Notes: generated from the letters alone by a model not told the origin. DNA of 64,000 nt from Candidatus Heimdallarchaeota archaeon (GCA_018238155.1 JABCTZ010000046.1:186001-250000); one strand, 5' to 3'; counted from the first letter of the stretch, positions 35,812 to 45,767 are shown. Made by a program: numbers and translations.

Positions 35812-36383
35812 AAGCAAATCTTAACTAATCAAGAGGGATAATTAACTTTCAAATTCTAGAATACCTTAAATGATTTCTATCGGTCAAATCACATCTTAAG
35901 GGGTTCTAACTATTAATATATATATACTCGAAAACAATTAAGTAGTCTGTAAGAACAGTTCAGCAAACTGTTCAGTATTATCTGAACGATTTCTTTCTAT
36001 TCTACTAAAAATAGTTCTTTTACCTGAGGTAGAAATTGAAAAAAAAAACGGTATTCATATCTTTGTTTGATTTAAGGAAATTACAATAAACAAGGAATAA
36101 GAATTTCTAATGGGAGACAGTGTGTGGACTTTTCCAAATCCCTTTACGAATCCTCCATATTAGCTTAGTTCCTATTCAGAGCTTTGATAGATCAAAAAAA
36201 CAAAACTTCTCTAAAGTTTGTTGTTATTTTTATTCAAATTCAAGTAAAACAGTTCCTACACACAGCACGCTAACTGTTCAGATAAATTCTGAACGATTAG
36301 CGAATGATTTTTAATTCAAAAACATCTATTGTTTCATTGAAAAAAACATTTGAGTAGAATTTAAACTTAAAGAGTGAAGAAAA
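35812..36383 (+). promoter_or_regulatory. Long regulatory region upstream of the surface protein / membrane regulator pair
   Basis: No convincing gene lies in this stretch. A strong TATA tract (ATATATATATAC) lies near 35911-35923. Downstream are two palindromic sites of one kind: GTTCAG (35970-35975) with CTGAAC (35982-35987), and GTTCAGA (36276-36282) with TCTGAAC (36288-36294). Both sit in the longer shared pattern ACTGTTCAG...CTGAACGATT. The first is preceded by a further palindrome, GAACAGTT (35953-35960) with AACTGTTC (35966-35973). Sites just past the start of transcription suggest repression. A short frame from GTG 36120 lacks coding character. Confidence 0.5.
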
Positions 36384-37319
36384 ATGCGACCCAGAATTAG
36401 TAGATATTTGATATTTCTATTTATTACAAGTATATTGTTTTTTTCTCAAACCTTTTCTTACGTAGAAAAAGTTCTAGGGCAAACGAATTTAATTGAAGAA
36501 GATGAAAAATTTACCATCTTTGCAGGTAATCTTTACGATTTGGTTATTCCAAAAAAACAGGGTCCATCAGCATTTTTTAATTTCGATTCTTTTGGTCAAA
36601 TAAAACTTAAATTCAATTATATATCAGAATATGAAAGTTCAAATGTTTTTATGAATTCAATAAATAATCTTTATGGGAAAGGTTATTCTTTGGAGCATAT
36701 TGATTGGGATATTTTAGGTACATCAGATGCTTACAAGTCAAGCGTTAATTTTTCCAAAGCAAACCTAGATAGAAATGCCTCTTTACATCTATCATTCACA
36801 GTATTTAACCAAAATTCAACTGTTAATTTCTATGATATTGAATCTTTAAGTCAATCATTTATTGAACTAAATTTAACGAATTGGGATTTTAGTCCTGGTT
36901 CCCGAGGTATTGCACTAAATATCCAAACTCAACTTATGGATTCAAAAGATTATGTTCGTTTAGGACCATACATGGATTTTGAAAATGGATATTATTTGGT
37001 TAAAATAATTAGTGGCGAATATATATTCAAGATAAAGTTTACTCCACAAATAATTATCAAAACACAAAGTGGTGTTGAAGAATTTTACGAATCAATGTTT
37101 TTTGCAAATTATAATATTGGAGCTCTAGAATCTAAACCGGCAGATTTTTGGATTTCTGTACCATATCGAACTGGTATTTCACAAATCATTTTTAGCTTCC
37201 TTTGTTTCTATGAAATCACAACCAATCAAGGAGGTTTTGATTGGTTCAATTTATCTTTAATTATACTTTCAACAATTTGTACAATAATTATATTCAGGAA
37301 AAGGAGAAAGGAGAAATAA
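36384..37319 (+). CDS. Secreted, C-terminally anchored protein coupled to a membrane regulator
   Basis: 311 residues. A signal peptide (ISRYLIFLFITSILFFSQTF type) opens the protein, followed by a beta-rich ectodomain without recognised catalytic motif. It ends in a membrane helix (FNLSLIILSTICTIIIF) and RKRRKEK. Its stop TAA overlaps the ATG of the next gene (TAATG) and that gene's Shine-Dalgarno lies inside this one, so the two are translated together. This suggests that the protein works with, or is sensed by, the membrane regulator. Confidence 0.75.
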   Translation: MRPRISRYLIFLFITSILFFSQTFSYVEKVLGQTNLIEEDEKFTIFAGNLYDLVIPKKQGPSAFFNFDSFGQIKLKFNYISEYESSNVFMNSINNLYGKGYSLEHIDWDILGTSDAYKSSVNFSKANLDRNASLHLSFTVFNQNSTVNFYDIESLSQSFIELNLTNWDFSPGSRGIALNIQTQLMDSKDYVRLGPYMDFENGYYLVKIISGEYIFKIKFTPQIIIKTQSGVEEFYESMFFANYNIGALESKPADFWISVPYRTGISQIIFSFLCFYEITTNQGGFDWFNLSLIILSTICTIIIFRKRRKEK

Positions 37320-38488
37320 TGATAAATAAAGAAAGCTTTTTCTTATTAAAAAGAAATTATTATAAATTTGTCGCTTTTGTGATAATCATAGGTACTGTTC
37401 TTCTAATCAATACTCAGTTAAGTAATTTCAAAAGTAATGCTATTGGTTTTGTTCCTTTAAATTACCATAGCCAAACTTTTGATCCTATTCTCCCTTTGAA
37501 ATTACAACCGAATTTAAATGAGAATCTAAATAGATTAATTTACAAAATAACTATTGATATTCAGACTAATGCTAGAGATGTTTTTGTTACTGCTCAATTA
37601 ACCTACCAAAATAATGTTAACATTTCCATTGAAAATATAATTTATATTGCAGACATTGAAACAATTTTAGTTGAAAGTAGAACCTCATCTTTCCAAATTT
37701 ATGATAACATAGGAGAACTGTTCTTTGAATGGACTCCAACATCAGATTTCCATTTGCTAAATATTACTTTAAGCAATCCAATTGAGTTCAATGAGTATTA
37801 CACTTTCTCAATCTCATATCTATTAGAAAACGCTATTTTATTCAACCAGGATTTTGAAAATAATTACATATTTCAATGGTCAATTATTAATGATGAGTAT
37901 GTTGATCAATTTGCTGTAATAGTTAATTTACCAGTCATTTTTTCTCTTGGTAATAATTCTATTGTTTCTGCCCTTGATCCAGTAGCTGATTATGTTTCTG
38001 TTGATGAACGCCGATTTGAATGGAGTTATTACAATGTTCTAGTAGATGAAGTTCTTTCTTGGGTTGTTAGATTTCAAACTTTTAAAAAATCGAATATACC
38101 AACTTTAAAAATTCCGGGATATATTTGGGTGTTAATGATTGTGCTGTTTTTCATTGGAGGTATTATTGGAAGTACAGCAGTTTCTCTAATCTACAAATCA
38201 AGAACAGATATGGAACGTAAAGAAATAGTTGAGACCTTGCTTTCTCAACCTGAGAAGGATATTTTGAAAATAATCAAAGATGAAGGAGGAACAACAACTC
38301 AGAGAAGAATTTGTTCACTTGCCGGTTTTTCCAAAGCTAAAGTATCATATTATATAAATGAATTAGATCAAAAAAATATTATCTCTCGAGAACGTTTTGG
38401 TAGAATGAATAGAATTCGTATTATTGATGAAACTTTTGAGAAAGTTTACTTTGATGAAAGGCAAAAGGAAAACGTGGATAAGGACTAA
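37319..38488 (+). CDS. Membrane-anchored winged-helix transcription regulator with an ectodomain
   Basis: 389 residues from ATG 37319, with AAAGGAG five bases upstream; a longer in-frame start at 37241 would lie inside the previous gene and is rejected. An N-terminal membrane anchor, an outside domain of about 230 residues, a second helix (IWVLMIVLFFIGGIIGSTAVSLIY) and a cytosolic winged helix: EKDILKIIKDEGG, then RRICSLAGFSKAKVSYYINELDQKNII and the wing RERFGRMNRIRI. This resembles archaeal membrane-bound MarR/HTH regulators, which link an outside signal to a promoter. The palindromes upstream of the operon are a candidate binding site. Confidence 0.85.
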   Translation: MINKESFFLLKRNYYKFVAFVIIIGTVLLINTQLSNFKSNAIGFVPLNYHSQTFDPILPLKLQPNLNENLNRLIYKITIDIQTNARDVFVTAQLTYQNNVNISIENIIYIADIETILVESRTSSFQIYDNIGELFFEWTPTSDFHLLNITLSNPIEFNEYYTFSISYLLENAILFNQDFENNYIFQWSIINDEYVDQFAVIVNLPVIFSLGNNSIVSALDPVADYVSVDERRFEWSYYNVLVDEVLSWVVRFQTFKKSNIPTLKIPGYIWVLMIVLFFIGGIIGSTAVSLIYKSRTDMERKEIVETLLSQPEKDILKIIKDEGGTTTQRRICSLAGFSKAKVSYYINELDQKNIISRERFGRMNRIRIIDETFEKVYFDERQKENVDKD

Positions 38489-38521
38489 TTATTCATTTTT
38501 AGTTTAAAATAGATAGAAGTG

Positions 38522-38549
38522 TACTAATTATTATAACAGATAATTAGTA
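38522..38549. promoter_or_regulatory. 10-bp inverted repeat between the regulator and the giant surface protein
   Basis: TACTAATTAT (38522-38531) and ATAATTAGTA (38540-38549) are exact inverted repeats with an 8-base spacer, 15 bases before the next ATG. There is no T-run, so an operator or leader hairpin is more likely than a terminator. Confidence 0.45.
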
Positions 38550-38563
38550 TAGCAATAAATGAA

Positions 38564-41500
38564 ATGTATAGTTCAGCAAAACACCTAAAGCTTGTAATAT
38601 TCTCCTTACTTGTATTTGTATTTGCAAACTCTTTTCTAGGACTACATTCAATTCAAGAAAATGAATTCAATTCAAGTCTTGAAAACTATACGAAAGATAA
38701 TTCGCTCTCTCCCGAAGTAAAATTTGAAATTGGGGAAATATTGGAAAATAATACTTGGGGTTCTCCACTACGAGTAACTTCATCGGACTTTGAACGAGAT
38801 GGTTTTGTTCTTGCACAAGATTATTCAGGCATTTATCATTGTGTTTGGGTTAGAGATTTTTCACCTAATGAATTGTCACTAAGTTATTCTTCAACAAAGG
38901 ATAATTTAAGTATTGAATGGAACTCTGAAATTCACATCCTTCATACACAAGCAGAAATAACAAAATTGGATGTTATATTTGACGAAAACAATACTCTTCA
39001 TTTATCATTTATTGCTGTAAAACAAGAGCTTTATCGTTTATATTACCTCAATAAAGAGGTAAACAATGATACTTGGAGTACTGAACAAATTCTCTATTTT
39101 GATAGCAAACTACAATTAACTAATTTGGAGTCAGCTATTACAAACAATAAAACCATACATTATTTTTGGATTGCAACTGAAAAAAGCTTTGAAGAAAATT
39201 ACAATAGTAGTAGTCTAATTAACTATTTTTCCTTTACTGGTACTGTCACTAATAAAGAACTTGGGGTTCAAAATTTATTCAATTCCTCAAATCCAAAACA
39301 AGTAAGTGTTGTAGTAAAATCAGATGAATCTCTGCAACTAATTTGGACAAATGAATCATCTACAGGAATAGATCATTCAAATTTATTTCTAGTAACTTCA
39401 TTCAACGCAGGAGAAACTTGGGTAGAGGAAATATCTGTTGCCTTGGAAACAAAATTACGGAAATTATTCATAAGTTCAAGTCAAATTACTAATAATTCAT
39501 TCATAGTAGGAATAACAGAAAAGAAACCGTATAAATTAATTTTTCTTGAATATTTCTCTCCAAATGAAACAATAAGCAATACTCCAATACTAATAACTGA
39601 TAATGAAAAAAACGGTTATTTTGGAGGTTTAGTAGAAAATAGAACTAATGGAAATATATTCATTATCTATGAAGAAAAACTAGATACCAGATCTGACTTA
39701 TCATTCCGTCAAAGGAATAATTCTACTAATTCTTGGCAAAATTCTATCAAAATTACTGATAATAGGCATTCTTTAAATCCAATTTTTACTCGAAATAGCT
39801 TTTCTGAAAATGATTTTGGTCTATTAAGCTATCTCGGTAAAAATGAATTAATTTCTAAAAAACTTCTTCTAAATGGAAATTGGACTTCAACAACAAGTAT
39901 CTATCAAACGATGAAATTTAACAGTAAACCCTCATTTGTTATTAATTCAGTAGGAACTACTCATCTTGTTTGGACTCACAGTGGAGTGGATACACATCAA
40001 ATATATTACATGACAAAGGAATTCGAGAAACAGTGGAGATTCAAAGAGAGTTTAAGTGTAAATTGGTGGAAAACAGCGACCAATCCAAGCATAGTTATGG
40101 ATTCAAATGAAAATCTCTTTTGTTTCTTTGTAGCAGATGACAATAATACAAAAGATGATGGAATATTCTATCGATATCTCTTGTACGGACAAGATAACTG
40201 GAGCTCTCCGGAACTAATTAAAATACCTGATGGGGATGCTAGAAAAATTCAACCAAAAGTAATCATTGATTCAGCAGATACAATTCACTTAGTATGGATC
40301 GAAAAAATAACTCTTTTCTCAAATAAAATTGTTTATTCAACAAAAATGACAACTGAAACAAATTTCGCATCAACAATCATACAAGAAAATGATGTTTTTT
40401 GCTATAGTAGAGATTTTGATTTGATCATTGATTCTACAAATATGCTACATTTCGTATATTGTGACATTAACGAAAATGAGAGCCCAAGAACATATAAAAT
40501 TCAATATAGGTATCTTCCTAGTGGAGGAATCTGGTCAGAAATAATGACCATAGACGCAACAAATAAGGACATTTTATTGGAACCAATGATCATTATTGAT
40601 TCAAGTGAAAAGATAACATTAGCTTATTTACGAAGATATTTCATAATTCAATATAAATGGGCAACAGATGTTAGAACTTGGGTGAAAAGTTCACCAAGCT
40701 CAAATTGGGTTCAAAAAGAACCAATTCTCACATATGAAATAATTGATTATCATAATTTCTTTATCATGCCTGATGATACAATTTGCTTTATATATCATTC
40801 AAATTATTTCTCACAAGATGGAAATCCAAGCTACATTAAGGACTATGTTAAATTAATACAAAAAACATCTGGAGAGGATTGGGGAGAAAAGGAATTAGTG
40901 TTTCTAAATCCATTATATGATTCAAAACCTTTGGTACAATTTGATCCTTATACAAAACAATTACAAATTATTGTTATAGAGAAAAAAAGTTTATTTCCTC
41001 ATCTAAACTGGCTAACGAAGCAAAATGATACAGATAGAGACAATTTTGGTGATTACGATGAATTTATCTATAGAACAAATCAAACAATAATCGATAGTGA
41101 TTCTGATGGCTTATCAGATGGATATGAAATGAAAACAAGTTTTACTAACCCATTTTCGTCTGATACAGATTGGGATGGCTTATCAGATGGAGATGAAATG
41201 AATATTTATTTCTCTGATCCTCTTGATATAGACTCAGATCGTGATTTGCTTTCAGATGGAGAAGAAGTATTAATTTGGATGACCAATCCAAATAATATCG
41301 ATACAGATTTCGATGGCATTTACGATTATGATGAGACCTATATTTTCCATACTAATCCAAATTCAAATGATACCGATTCTGATTTAATGCCTGACCTCTG
41401 GGAGATACTCAATGGATTAAATCCATTATATGATGACAGTTTCAAAGATAAAGACTCAGACTTTTTATCGAATTTAGATGAATACCTTTACTATTCTGAT

Positions 41501-41917
41501 CCAAACAATATGGATACGGATTCGGATGGATTATCCGATGGTTTGGAAGTTCACACATATAAAACCAGTCCGATAGCTTTTGATACTGATTTAGATACTT
41601 TGAGTGATAGCGATGAGATACTGATCTATGGTACAAATCCTTTGAGTGAAGATAGCGATTCAGATGGGTATACTGATCGTGAGGAAATAAATAGTGGAAC
41701 AGACCCAAATAATCCCAGAGATAACATAAGATTAGAACAATTGAAGGAAATTCTTCTAGTAACTTTGATTCCAATTGGAATTATCGTTTTAATTACAACT
41801 TTTCTTGAGATAAGATATCGTTATCGCATTAAGCAAGCTGTATCAGAGGAAGCTTTAATTTCACTCGAAGATCAAAAAATACTTGAAAAGCATTTTCAGA
41901 ATGTGAAAGATGATTAG
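38564..41917 (+). CDS. Giant surface protein with propeller-like region and calcium-binding TSP3-type repeats
   Basis: 1117 residues. Signal peptide, then about 800 residues of repeated beta units with recurring xxIHLVWIE, LHFVY and TTHLVWTH strands, as in sialidase-like propellers. From about residue 845 nine repeats of 23-25 residues follow, each built on DxDxDGLSDxxE with TNP or SDP between them, a calcium-binding thrombospondin-type-3-like pattern. A membrane helix and a basic cytosolic tail of about 40 residues end the protein. It may be an adhesin or sugar-binding surface protein, structurally dependent on calcium. It follows the membrane-regulator pair in the same direction and may be regulated with it. 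Confidence 0.85.
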   Translation: MYSSAKHLKLVIFSLLVFVFANSFLGLHSIQENEFNSSLENYTKDNSLSPEVKFEIGEILENNTWGSPLRVTSSDFERDGFVLAQDYSGIYHCVWVRDFSPNELSLSYSSTKDNLSIEWNSEIHILHTQAEITKLDVIFDENNTLHLSFIAVKQELYRLYYLNKEVNNDTWSTEQILYFDSKLQLTNLESAITNNKTIHYFWIATEKSFEENYNSSSLINYFSFTGTVTNKELGVQNLFNSSNPKQVSVVVKSDESLQLIWTNESSTGIDHSNLFLVTSFNAGETWVEEISVALETKLRKLFISSSQITNNSFIVGITEKKPYKLIFLEYFSPNETISNTPILITDNEKNGYFGGLVENRTNGNIFIIYEEKLDTRSDLSFRQRNNSTNSWQNSIKITDNRHSLNPIFTRNSFSENDFGLLSYLGKNELISKKLLLNGNWTSTTSIYQTMKFNSKPSFVINSVGTTHLVWTHSGVDTHQIYYMTKEFEKQWRFKESLSVNWWKTATNPSIVMDSNENLFCFFVADDNNTKDDGIFYRYLLYGQDNWSSPELIKIPDGDARKIQPKVIIDSADTIHLVWIEKITLFSNKIVYSTKMTTETNFASTIIQENDVFCYSRDFDLIIDSTNMLHFVYCDINENESPRTYKIQYRYLPSGGIWSEIMTIDATNKDILLEPMIIIDSSEKITLAYLRRYFIIQYKWATDVRTWVKSSPSSNWVQKEPILTYEIIDYHNFFIMPDDTICFIYHSNYFSQDGNPSYIKDYVKLIQKTSGEDWGEKELVFLNPLYDSKPLVQFDPYTKQLQIIVIEKKSLFPHLNWLTKQNDTDRDNFGDYDEFIYRTNQTIIDSDSDGLSDGYEMKTSFTNPFSSDTDWDGLSDGDEMNIYFSDPLDIDSDRDLLSDGEEVLIWMTNPNNIDTDFDGIYDYDETYIFHTNPNSNDTDSDLMPDLWEILNGLNPLYDDSFKDKDSDFLSNLDEYLYYSDPNNMDTDSDGLSDGLEVHTYKTSPIAFDTDLDTLSDSDEILIYGTNPLSEDSDSDGYTDREEINSGTDPNNPRDNIRLEQLKEILLVTLIPIGIIVLITTFLEIRYRYRIKQAVSEEALISLEDQKILEKHFQNVKDD

Positions 41918-42084
41918 ACTGTATCTTTACCGTAATCGAAAGTATAATTAATATCTTCTATCAATCACTATTTGGAAAGAAATTATTTCAAATACATTGA
42001 AGTTCTTTAGTAAAACCTTAAAGAGAATTCTTCTTTTCAGAGATAATTCTTATTGAATGTAACAGATTGAGAAGGTAATAATCA

Positions 42085-42903
42085 TTGATACACAAGATAA
42101 TAGTAATTGACCAAAGAACAACTGTAGGTCAGATTCTTTTCGATGATGGGTTAGTATTACTTGAAACTGATTTGTTAACAGGATTTATTTCAGCATTAAG
42201 TGCATTCGCACAATGTTTAGGAGAACAATCTGTCGAATTTAAAGGCGCAGACTTAGGAGACAATCGATTTTCTCTTATCTCTCGAGATCATCTAACATAT
42301 GCAGTTTTTCAAGATTTATTTGATAATGAACCTTTTGCGCGGTTAACTCTTAAAGAAATAATTGATATTTATCATGATGAATTAATGGAAACCAATCTCT
42401 CCATGGAATCAATTCGTAGTTCAATTACAAAAGAGATTACTACTCTAATTGAAACTGAATACTTTCCTATCAGTATTTTGGAGACAATCAATGAAGACAT
42501 TAATGAAATAATAAAACATTCTCCTATCAATTTTGATTTAATGTTTCTTTCTAGTATTACTAACGGAATAATACATGTGTGGAGGCGTCCTATTAACCCA
42601 TCAATTATGAAACAATTTTTGGATGTAATCTCAAAAATTCCATTAGAAATGAGCTGGATTGCAGAAGGAAAAATTCCTAAAAATGGTTCAACAGAAGACG
42701 ATGAAGATAATTCAAATTTAGAAGCTTGGATGATCAAACGCGTTAGTCAAACAAATTTCTTCATTGCAGGTAGAGCGATTGCTAAGGATAATGAAATGAA
42801 AGATGGTTGCTCACAAAAAATAACAAGTATATTTGAAAATATTTCAGGTCTAATCGAAAATTCTCTTGAAAAAGAATGGATTCGAATCGCCAAATATCAG
42901 TAA
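42085..42903 (+). CDS. Protein with a longin/roadblock-like N-terminal domain
   Basis: 272 residues from TTG 42085, after AAGGTA. The first 100 residues read as the strand-strand-helix-strand order of longin/roadblock-like proteins: IIVIDQRTTVGQILFDDG, a long helix (LLTGFISALSAFAQCLGE), then VEFKGADLGDNRFSLISRD and a further helix. The remainder is helical and beta-mixed with an acidic linker (EDDEDNS). Such domains interact with small GTPases in Asgards and eukaryotes. The match is by pattern only and moderate. A TPR gene follows in the same orientation. Confidence 0.5.
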   Translation: MIHKIIVIDQRTTVGQILFDDGLVLLETDLLTGFISALSAFAQCLGEQSVEFKGADLGDNRFSLISRDHLTYAVFQDLFDNEPFARLTLKEIIDIYHDELMETNLSMESIRSSITKEITTLIETEYFPISILETINEDINEIIKHSPINFDLMFLSSITNGIIHVWRRPINPSIMKQFLDVISKIPLEMSWIAEGKIPKNGSTEDDEDNSNLEAWMIKRVSQTNFFIAGRAIAKDNEMKDGCSQKITSIFENISGLIENSLEKEWIRIAKYQ

Positions 42904-43034
42904 TTCTAGCATTTTCCCTTTAATGAGAAAGTTTTAAGTAAATGTCTTACTACTTTTTTTATAGTATAATTATTTGGATTCAAAACAATTTGTCATTACA
43001 TTCTAAAATGAATCTAATATAGGAAGAATGTGAA

Positions 43035-43766
43035 ATGGATAAAGCTAAAGATGCACAAAAACTAATTCAAAATGGACTAGATGCTTTAAGTAAAAATAAG
43101 AATGAAAAAGCATTGGAGCTTTTTATTCAAGCATTAAAAATTGAGCCGAAAAATACCATGGCTTGGAACAATAAAGGTGTTGCCTTAAGGAAATTAGGCA
43201 AGATCGAGGAAGCCATTAACTGTTATGATACAGCTCTAAGCATTAGTCCGGATTCATCTCAAACATTGGTCAATAAAGCTCGAGCTTTAAAAATACTCAA
43301 AAAATTTGATTTGGCATTATTCACTTATGAAGATATTTTGGAACTCGACCCTGAACATCAGGAAGCTAAAGAAGAACGAGAACGTGTAAGAAGTCTACTT
43401 GCAAAACGTGCACAAATAGCGTCTAAAGGAGAAAATATAACTCAAATAGAAAAAGAAGAAAAAGAGTTATTTGAAGAAAGAAAAAAGGATTTGATAGAAT
43501 TCCTAGAGGAGTCTCAAATAAGTATTAATGATTCTGTCCAAAGAATAAAGGAAATGTTTACTCATGGAATCAAAGAAGAAGCTTTAGATCAAAGAGAAAA
43601 AATAACTCGAGCAATTGTCTCATTCAACGATCAAATTACAGACAGGGTTAAAGTTGTTACAGAAGAATTCTCTACATTGAACTTTGAGAAAGAATGTCAA
43701 GAAAGTTTAATTATTTGGCACTCTTTTAAGGATAAAAAACTAGGTGAATTAGAAAAAATGAACTAG
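43035..43766 (+). CDS. TPR-repeat protein with a coiled-coil C-terminal half
   Basis: 243 residues. The N-terminal 115 residues hold three tetratricopeptide repeats (ALELFIQALKIEPKN, AWNNKGVALRKLGKIEEAI and LVNKARALKILKKFDLALF), the rest a charged coiled coil (IEKEEKELFEERKKDLIEFL) and another helix pair. Cytosolic adaptor, partner unknown. ATG with AGGAAG upstream. Transcribed in the same direction as the longin-like protein gene before it. Confidence 0.85.
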   Translation: MDKAKDAQKLIQNGLDALSKNKNEKALELFIQALKIEPKNTMAWNNKGVALRKLGKIEEAINCYDTALSISPDSSQTLVNKARALKILKKFDLALFTYEDILELDPEHQEAKEERERVRSLLAKRAQIASKGENITQIEKEEKELFEERKKDLIEFLEESQISINDSVQRIKEMFTHGIKEEALDQREKITRAIVSFNDQITDRVKVVTEEFSTLNFEKECQESLIIWHSFKDKKLGELEKMN

Positions 43767-44002
43767 AAGCAGCAGCTTTTCTATTAGTTTTGGTTCTATT
43801 TTCTTATTTTCCCAATTGCTTTCAGCAGTGCGTTTATAGTACGAACATACATACGTGTGTGATATGGTGGTAATAAGAATGAATTACCCTTTTTTAAATA
43901 GTGTAATAGCAGAAGGATATCTACGAATATATCCTTTGGCTAATGCAAAATCGAGGTGCGTATTAGTGTCGGGATGTGTTTGACCGAGGTGAACAAGGTT
44001 TG

Positions 44003-44149
44003 ATGAGACTATTAACAGTACATGTACCCGATGGATTTTTGGAAGGACTAGATGAATTAGTTAGAAACAAACGATATGCAAATCGTAGTGAAATTATTAG
44101 AATCGCTATACGCGATCTTTTAAGAGATGAATTGTGGGAACAGAGATAA
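44003..44149 (+). CDS. Small ribbon-helix-helix DNA-binding protein (48 aa)
   Basis: A 48-residue frame, short but complete: MRLLTVHVPDGFLEGLDELV, then RYANRSEIIRIAIRDLLRDEL. The N-terminal strand TVHVP pairs in the dimer to contact DNA, and the NRSEIIRIAIRDLL helix is diagnostic of the MetJ/Arc/CopG superfamily. GAGGTGA lies ten bases upstream of ATG 44003. A TATA-like TTTATAG lies near 43831. It is the likely transcription regulator of its own promoter or a neighbour; no toxin partner is seen next to it. Confidence 0.8.
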   Translation: MRLLTVHVPDGFLEGLDELVRNKRYANRSEIIRIAIRDLLRDELWEQR

Positions 44150-44219
44150 TCATTCTCACCCATTCATTATCTTATTTCTTTTCTTTTTAGTTTTCCGTTT
44201 TTATTTCTTAGTAGTTATT

Positions 44220-45767
44220 TTAGTAAACATTTAGAAAATTTCTGATTGAATCTTCATCGTCCAATCTAACAATTGGTACATCAAGCAATTTTCCAACATT
44301 TGATAATTCTTTTTGATAATCACCCATAGTTAAAGATAGGTGATTTGTTCCTAATGCTTTTAAGAATGACTCAGGAGAAACTTTCAATTGAACTGCTGTA
44401 TGAGGCCAGGTAGTTCCCCAAGCAATTCTTTCCTTTTCTTTTATTGAAACTATTTTTCCAAGTCCAAATTGTAAAATGTAACGTCCATCGATCCGACAAA
44501 GTCTAGCATATGTTGCTTCATTCTGAGAAGCAGGTGTATGATATCCAAAAGCACCTCCGGCAATTCCTTGACATTGAGGTTGAATTGTACTTTTTGATAG
44601 AGTTTTTTTCGGAGAATTAGATAGCCCTGCATAATATGCACTTGCTGCGCCACAATTTGCGATAATAAAATAGTTATCAGTAATGACTTTGATATCTCCA
44701 AAGAGTGGAGGGACAGCACAATTTAAGCTATAGAGAATTGCAGAAGTCAATAATCCTTTGATATCCCCTTCACATACAGTGGGAATAATTGGTTTCTCTC
44801 CTGTATGATCTTCCGGGAAAGGTAAAAAGGCAGGTAATAAACAAGGAGTGATACCATATTCAACACTTAATTCTGGTTGACATTTTATTGATGTTCCAAT
44901 TATCCTTTCTCCTTTCTCATGATAAGCACTAATAATATCCTTTGCAGCTAAATAGAGTGCAATTTGCTTGTTCAATATTTCTTCACTTATCATTTTATTA
45001 TCAAAAGTAATTGAACAACCATTTTTTGTTAACCAGTCTTTAAATGAACTAATTCTAGTGCTCTCATTTTGAAGGATTTCAGTTCCTGTCTTAATAAGCA
45101 AATATTGATCTTGTGTTTCTATATCATTAATAATGAAACGTTTGAGATATGGTATATCATCATTCAAGTGCTCCATATTCAAAGCAGGAGTTCCACCCCA
45201 AAGTAACAGTTTCCCATTTCGTAAATAATTTAATGCACAAGAAGCTTTTAACCATGGAATCATTGTTTCAACAGAGCCATTAATTGGTAGTAAAAACCTT
45301 GCATGGTGTTTTATGTAGTAATTATATGATGCTTCCCAAAATGAAGCACCCGTTGAAGATATGGCAGTTATTCCTGGCCAAAGTGGGTTATTTCTTGTCA
45401 CCAATCCAACAGGAACATCTAATTCTTTTGCTAACTCAAGTGGAACATTTGGTTCATTCCAAGCAAAGCAACATAGAAGTAAAGCACTTATTTTTTCTTC
45501 AATAAAAGGCATCTTTAGTTTATCTATTTGTGAGAGAGAATTAATGCCAAAGATTTTTCCTCTTTTGTTATCTTGTAAATCGTTTTGTGGGTCAATAATC
45601 TCAAAACCATTTCTTTTTAATGCAGAAACTAAATCCAAATGGGTTTGTTTGATGTACTCTTCTCGTTCATTGACAAGTTTAACATCATCTCTTGGATCTG
45701 TAAATGATACAACACCAATCCGATAATTTGGTTTAGCAAACTCTTTTTGAGAATCACTTTTTTTCAT
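44220..45767 (-). CDS. L-fucose/L-arabinose isomerase-family protein
   Basis: 515 residues. The fold of sugar ketol-isomerases of the FucI/AraA superfamily is indicated by the N-terminal Rossmann-like strands, LLLCCFAWNEPNVPLELA, then the metal-site region VCEGDIKGLL with Glu and Asp, and a C-terminal NHLSLTMGDY with the conserved His. A sugar-isomerase or related role is expected, acting on a deoxy- or pentose sugar. No other sugar-catabolic gene is near. ATG start; the reading frame ends 70 bases after the RHH gene, which converges with it. Confidence 0.8.
   Translation of the reverse strand: MKKSDSQKEFAKPNYRIGVVSFTDPRDDVKLVNEREEYIKQTHLDLVSALKRNGFEIIDPQNDLQDNKRGKIFGINSLSQIDKLKMPFIEEKISALLLCCFAWNEPNVPLELAKELDVPVGLVTRNNPLWPGITAISSTGASFWEASYNYYIKHHARFLLPINGSVETMIPWLKASCALNYLRNGKLLLWGGTPALNMEHLNDDIPYLKRFIINDIETQDQYLLIKTGTEILQNESTRISSFKDWLTKNGCSITFDNKMISEEILNKQIALYLAAKDIISAYHEKGERIIGTSIKCQPELSVEYGITPCLLPAFLPFPEDHTGEKPIIPTVCEGDIKGLLTSAILYSLNCAVPPLFGDIKVITDNYFIIANCGAASAYYAGLSNSPKKTLSKSTIQPQCQGIAGGAFGYHTPASQNEATYARLCRIDGRYILQFGLGKIVSIKEKERIAWGTTWPHTAVQLKVSPESFLKALGTNHLSLTMGDYQKELSNVGKLLDVPIVRLDDEDSIRNFLNVY

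Noticed and set aside
36120..36314. 64-codon frame from GTG with a GGGAGA upstream
   Set aside because: Composition is not protein-like (cysteine and phenylalanine clusters, no domain) and it crosses a palindromic regulatory site.
41442..41774. 110-codon minus-strand frame
   Set aside because: It is the reverse shadow of the calcium-binding repeats; the repeat DNA keeps the antisense frame open.
43879..43983. 34-codon frame (ATG to TGA) before the RHH gene with a GGTGG upstream
   Set aside because: Too short and without recognisable features; it could be leader DNA of the RHH gene.
43963..44163. 66-codon open frame on the minus strand
   Set aside because: It is the reverse shadow of the ribbon-helix-helix gene at 44003-44149, which has a Shine-Dalgarno and clear family motifs.
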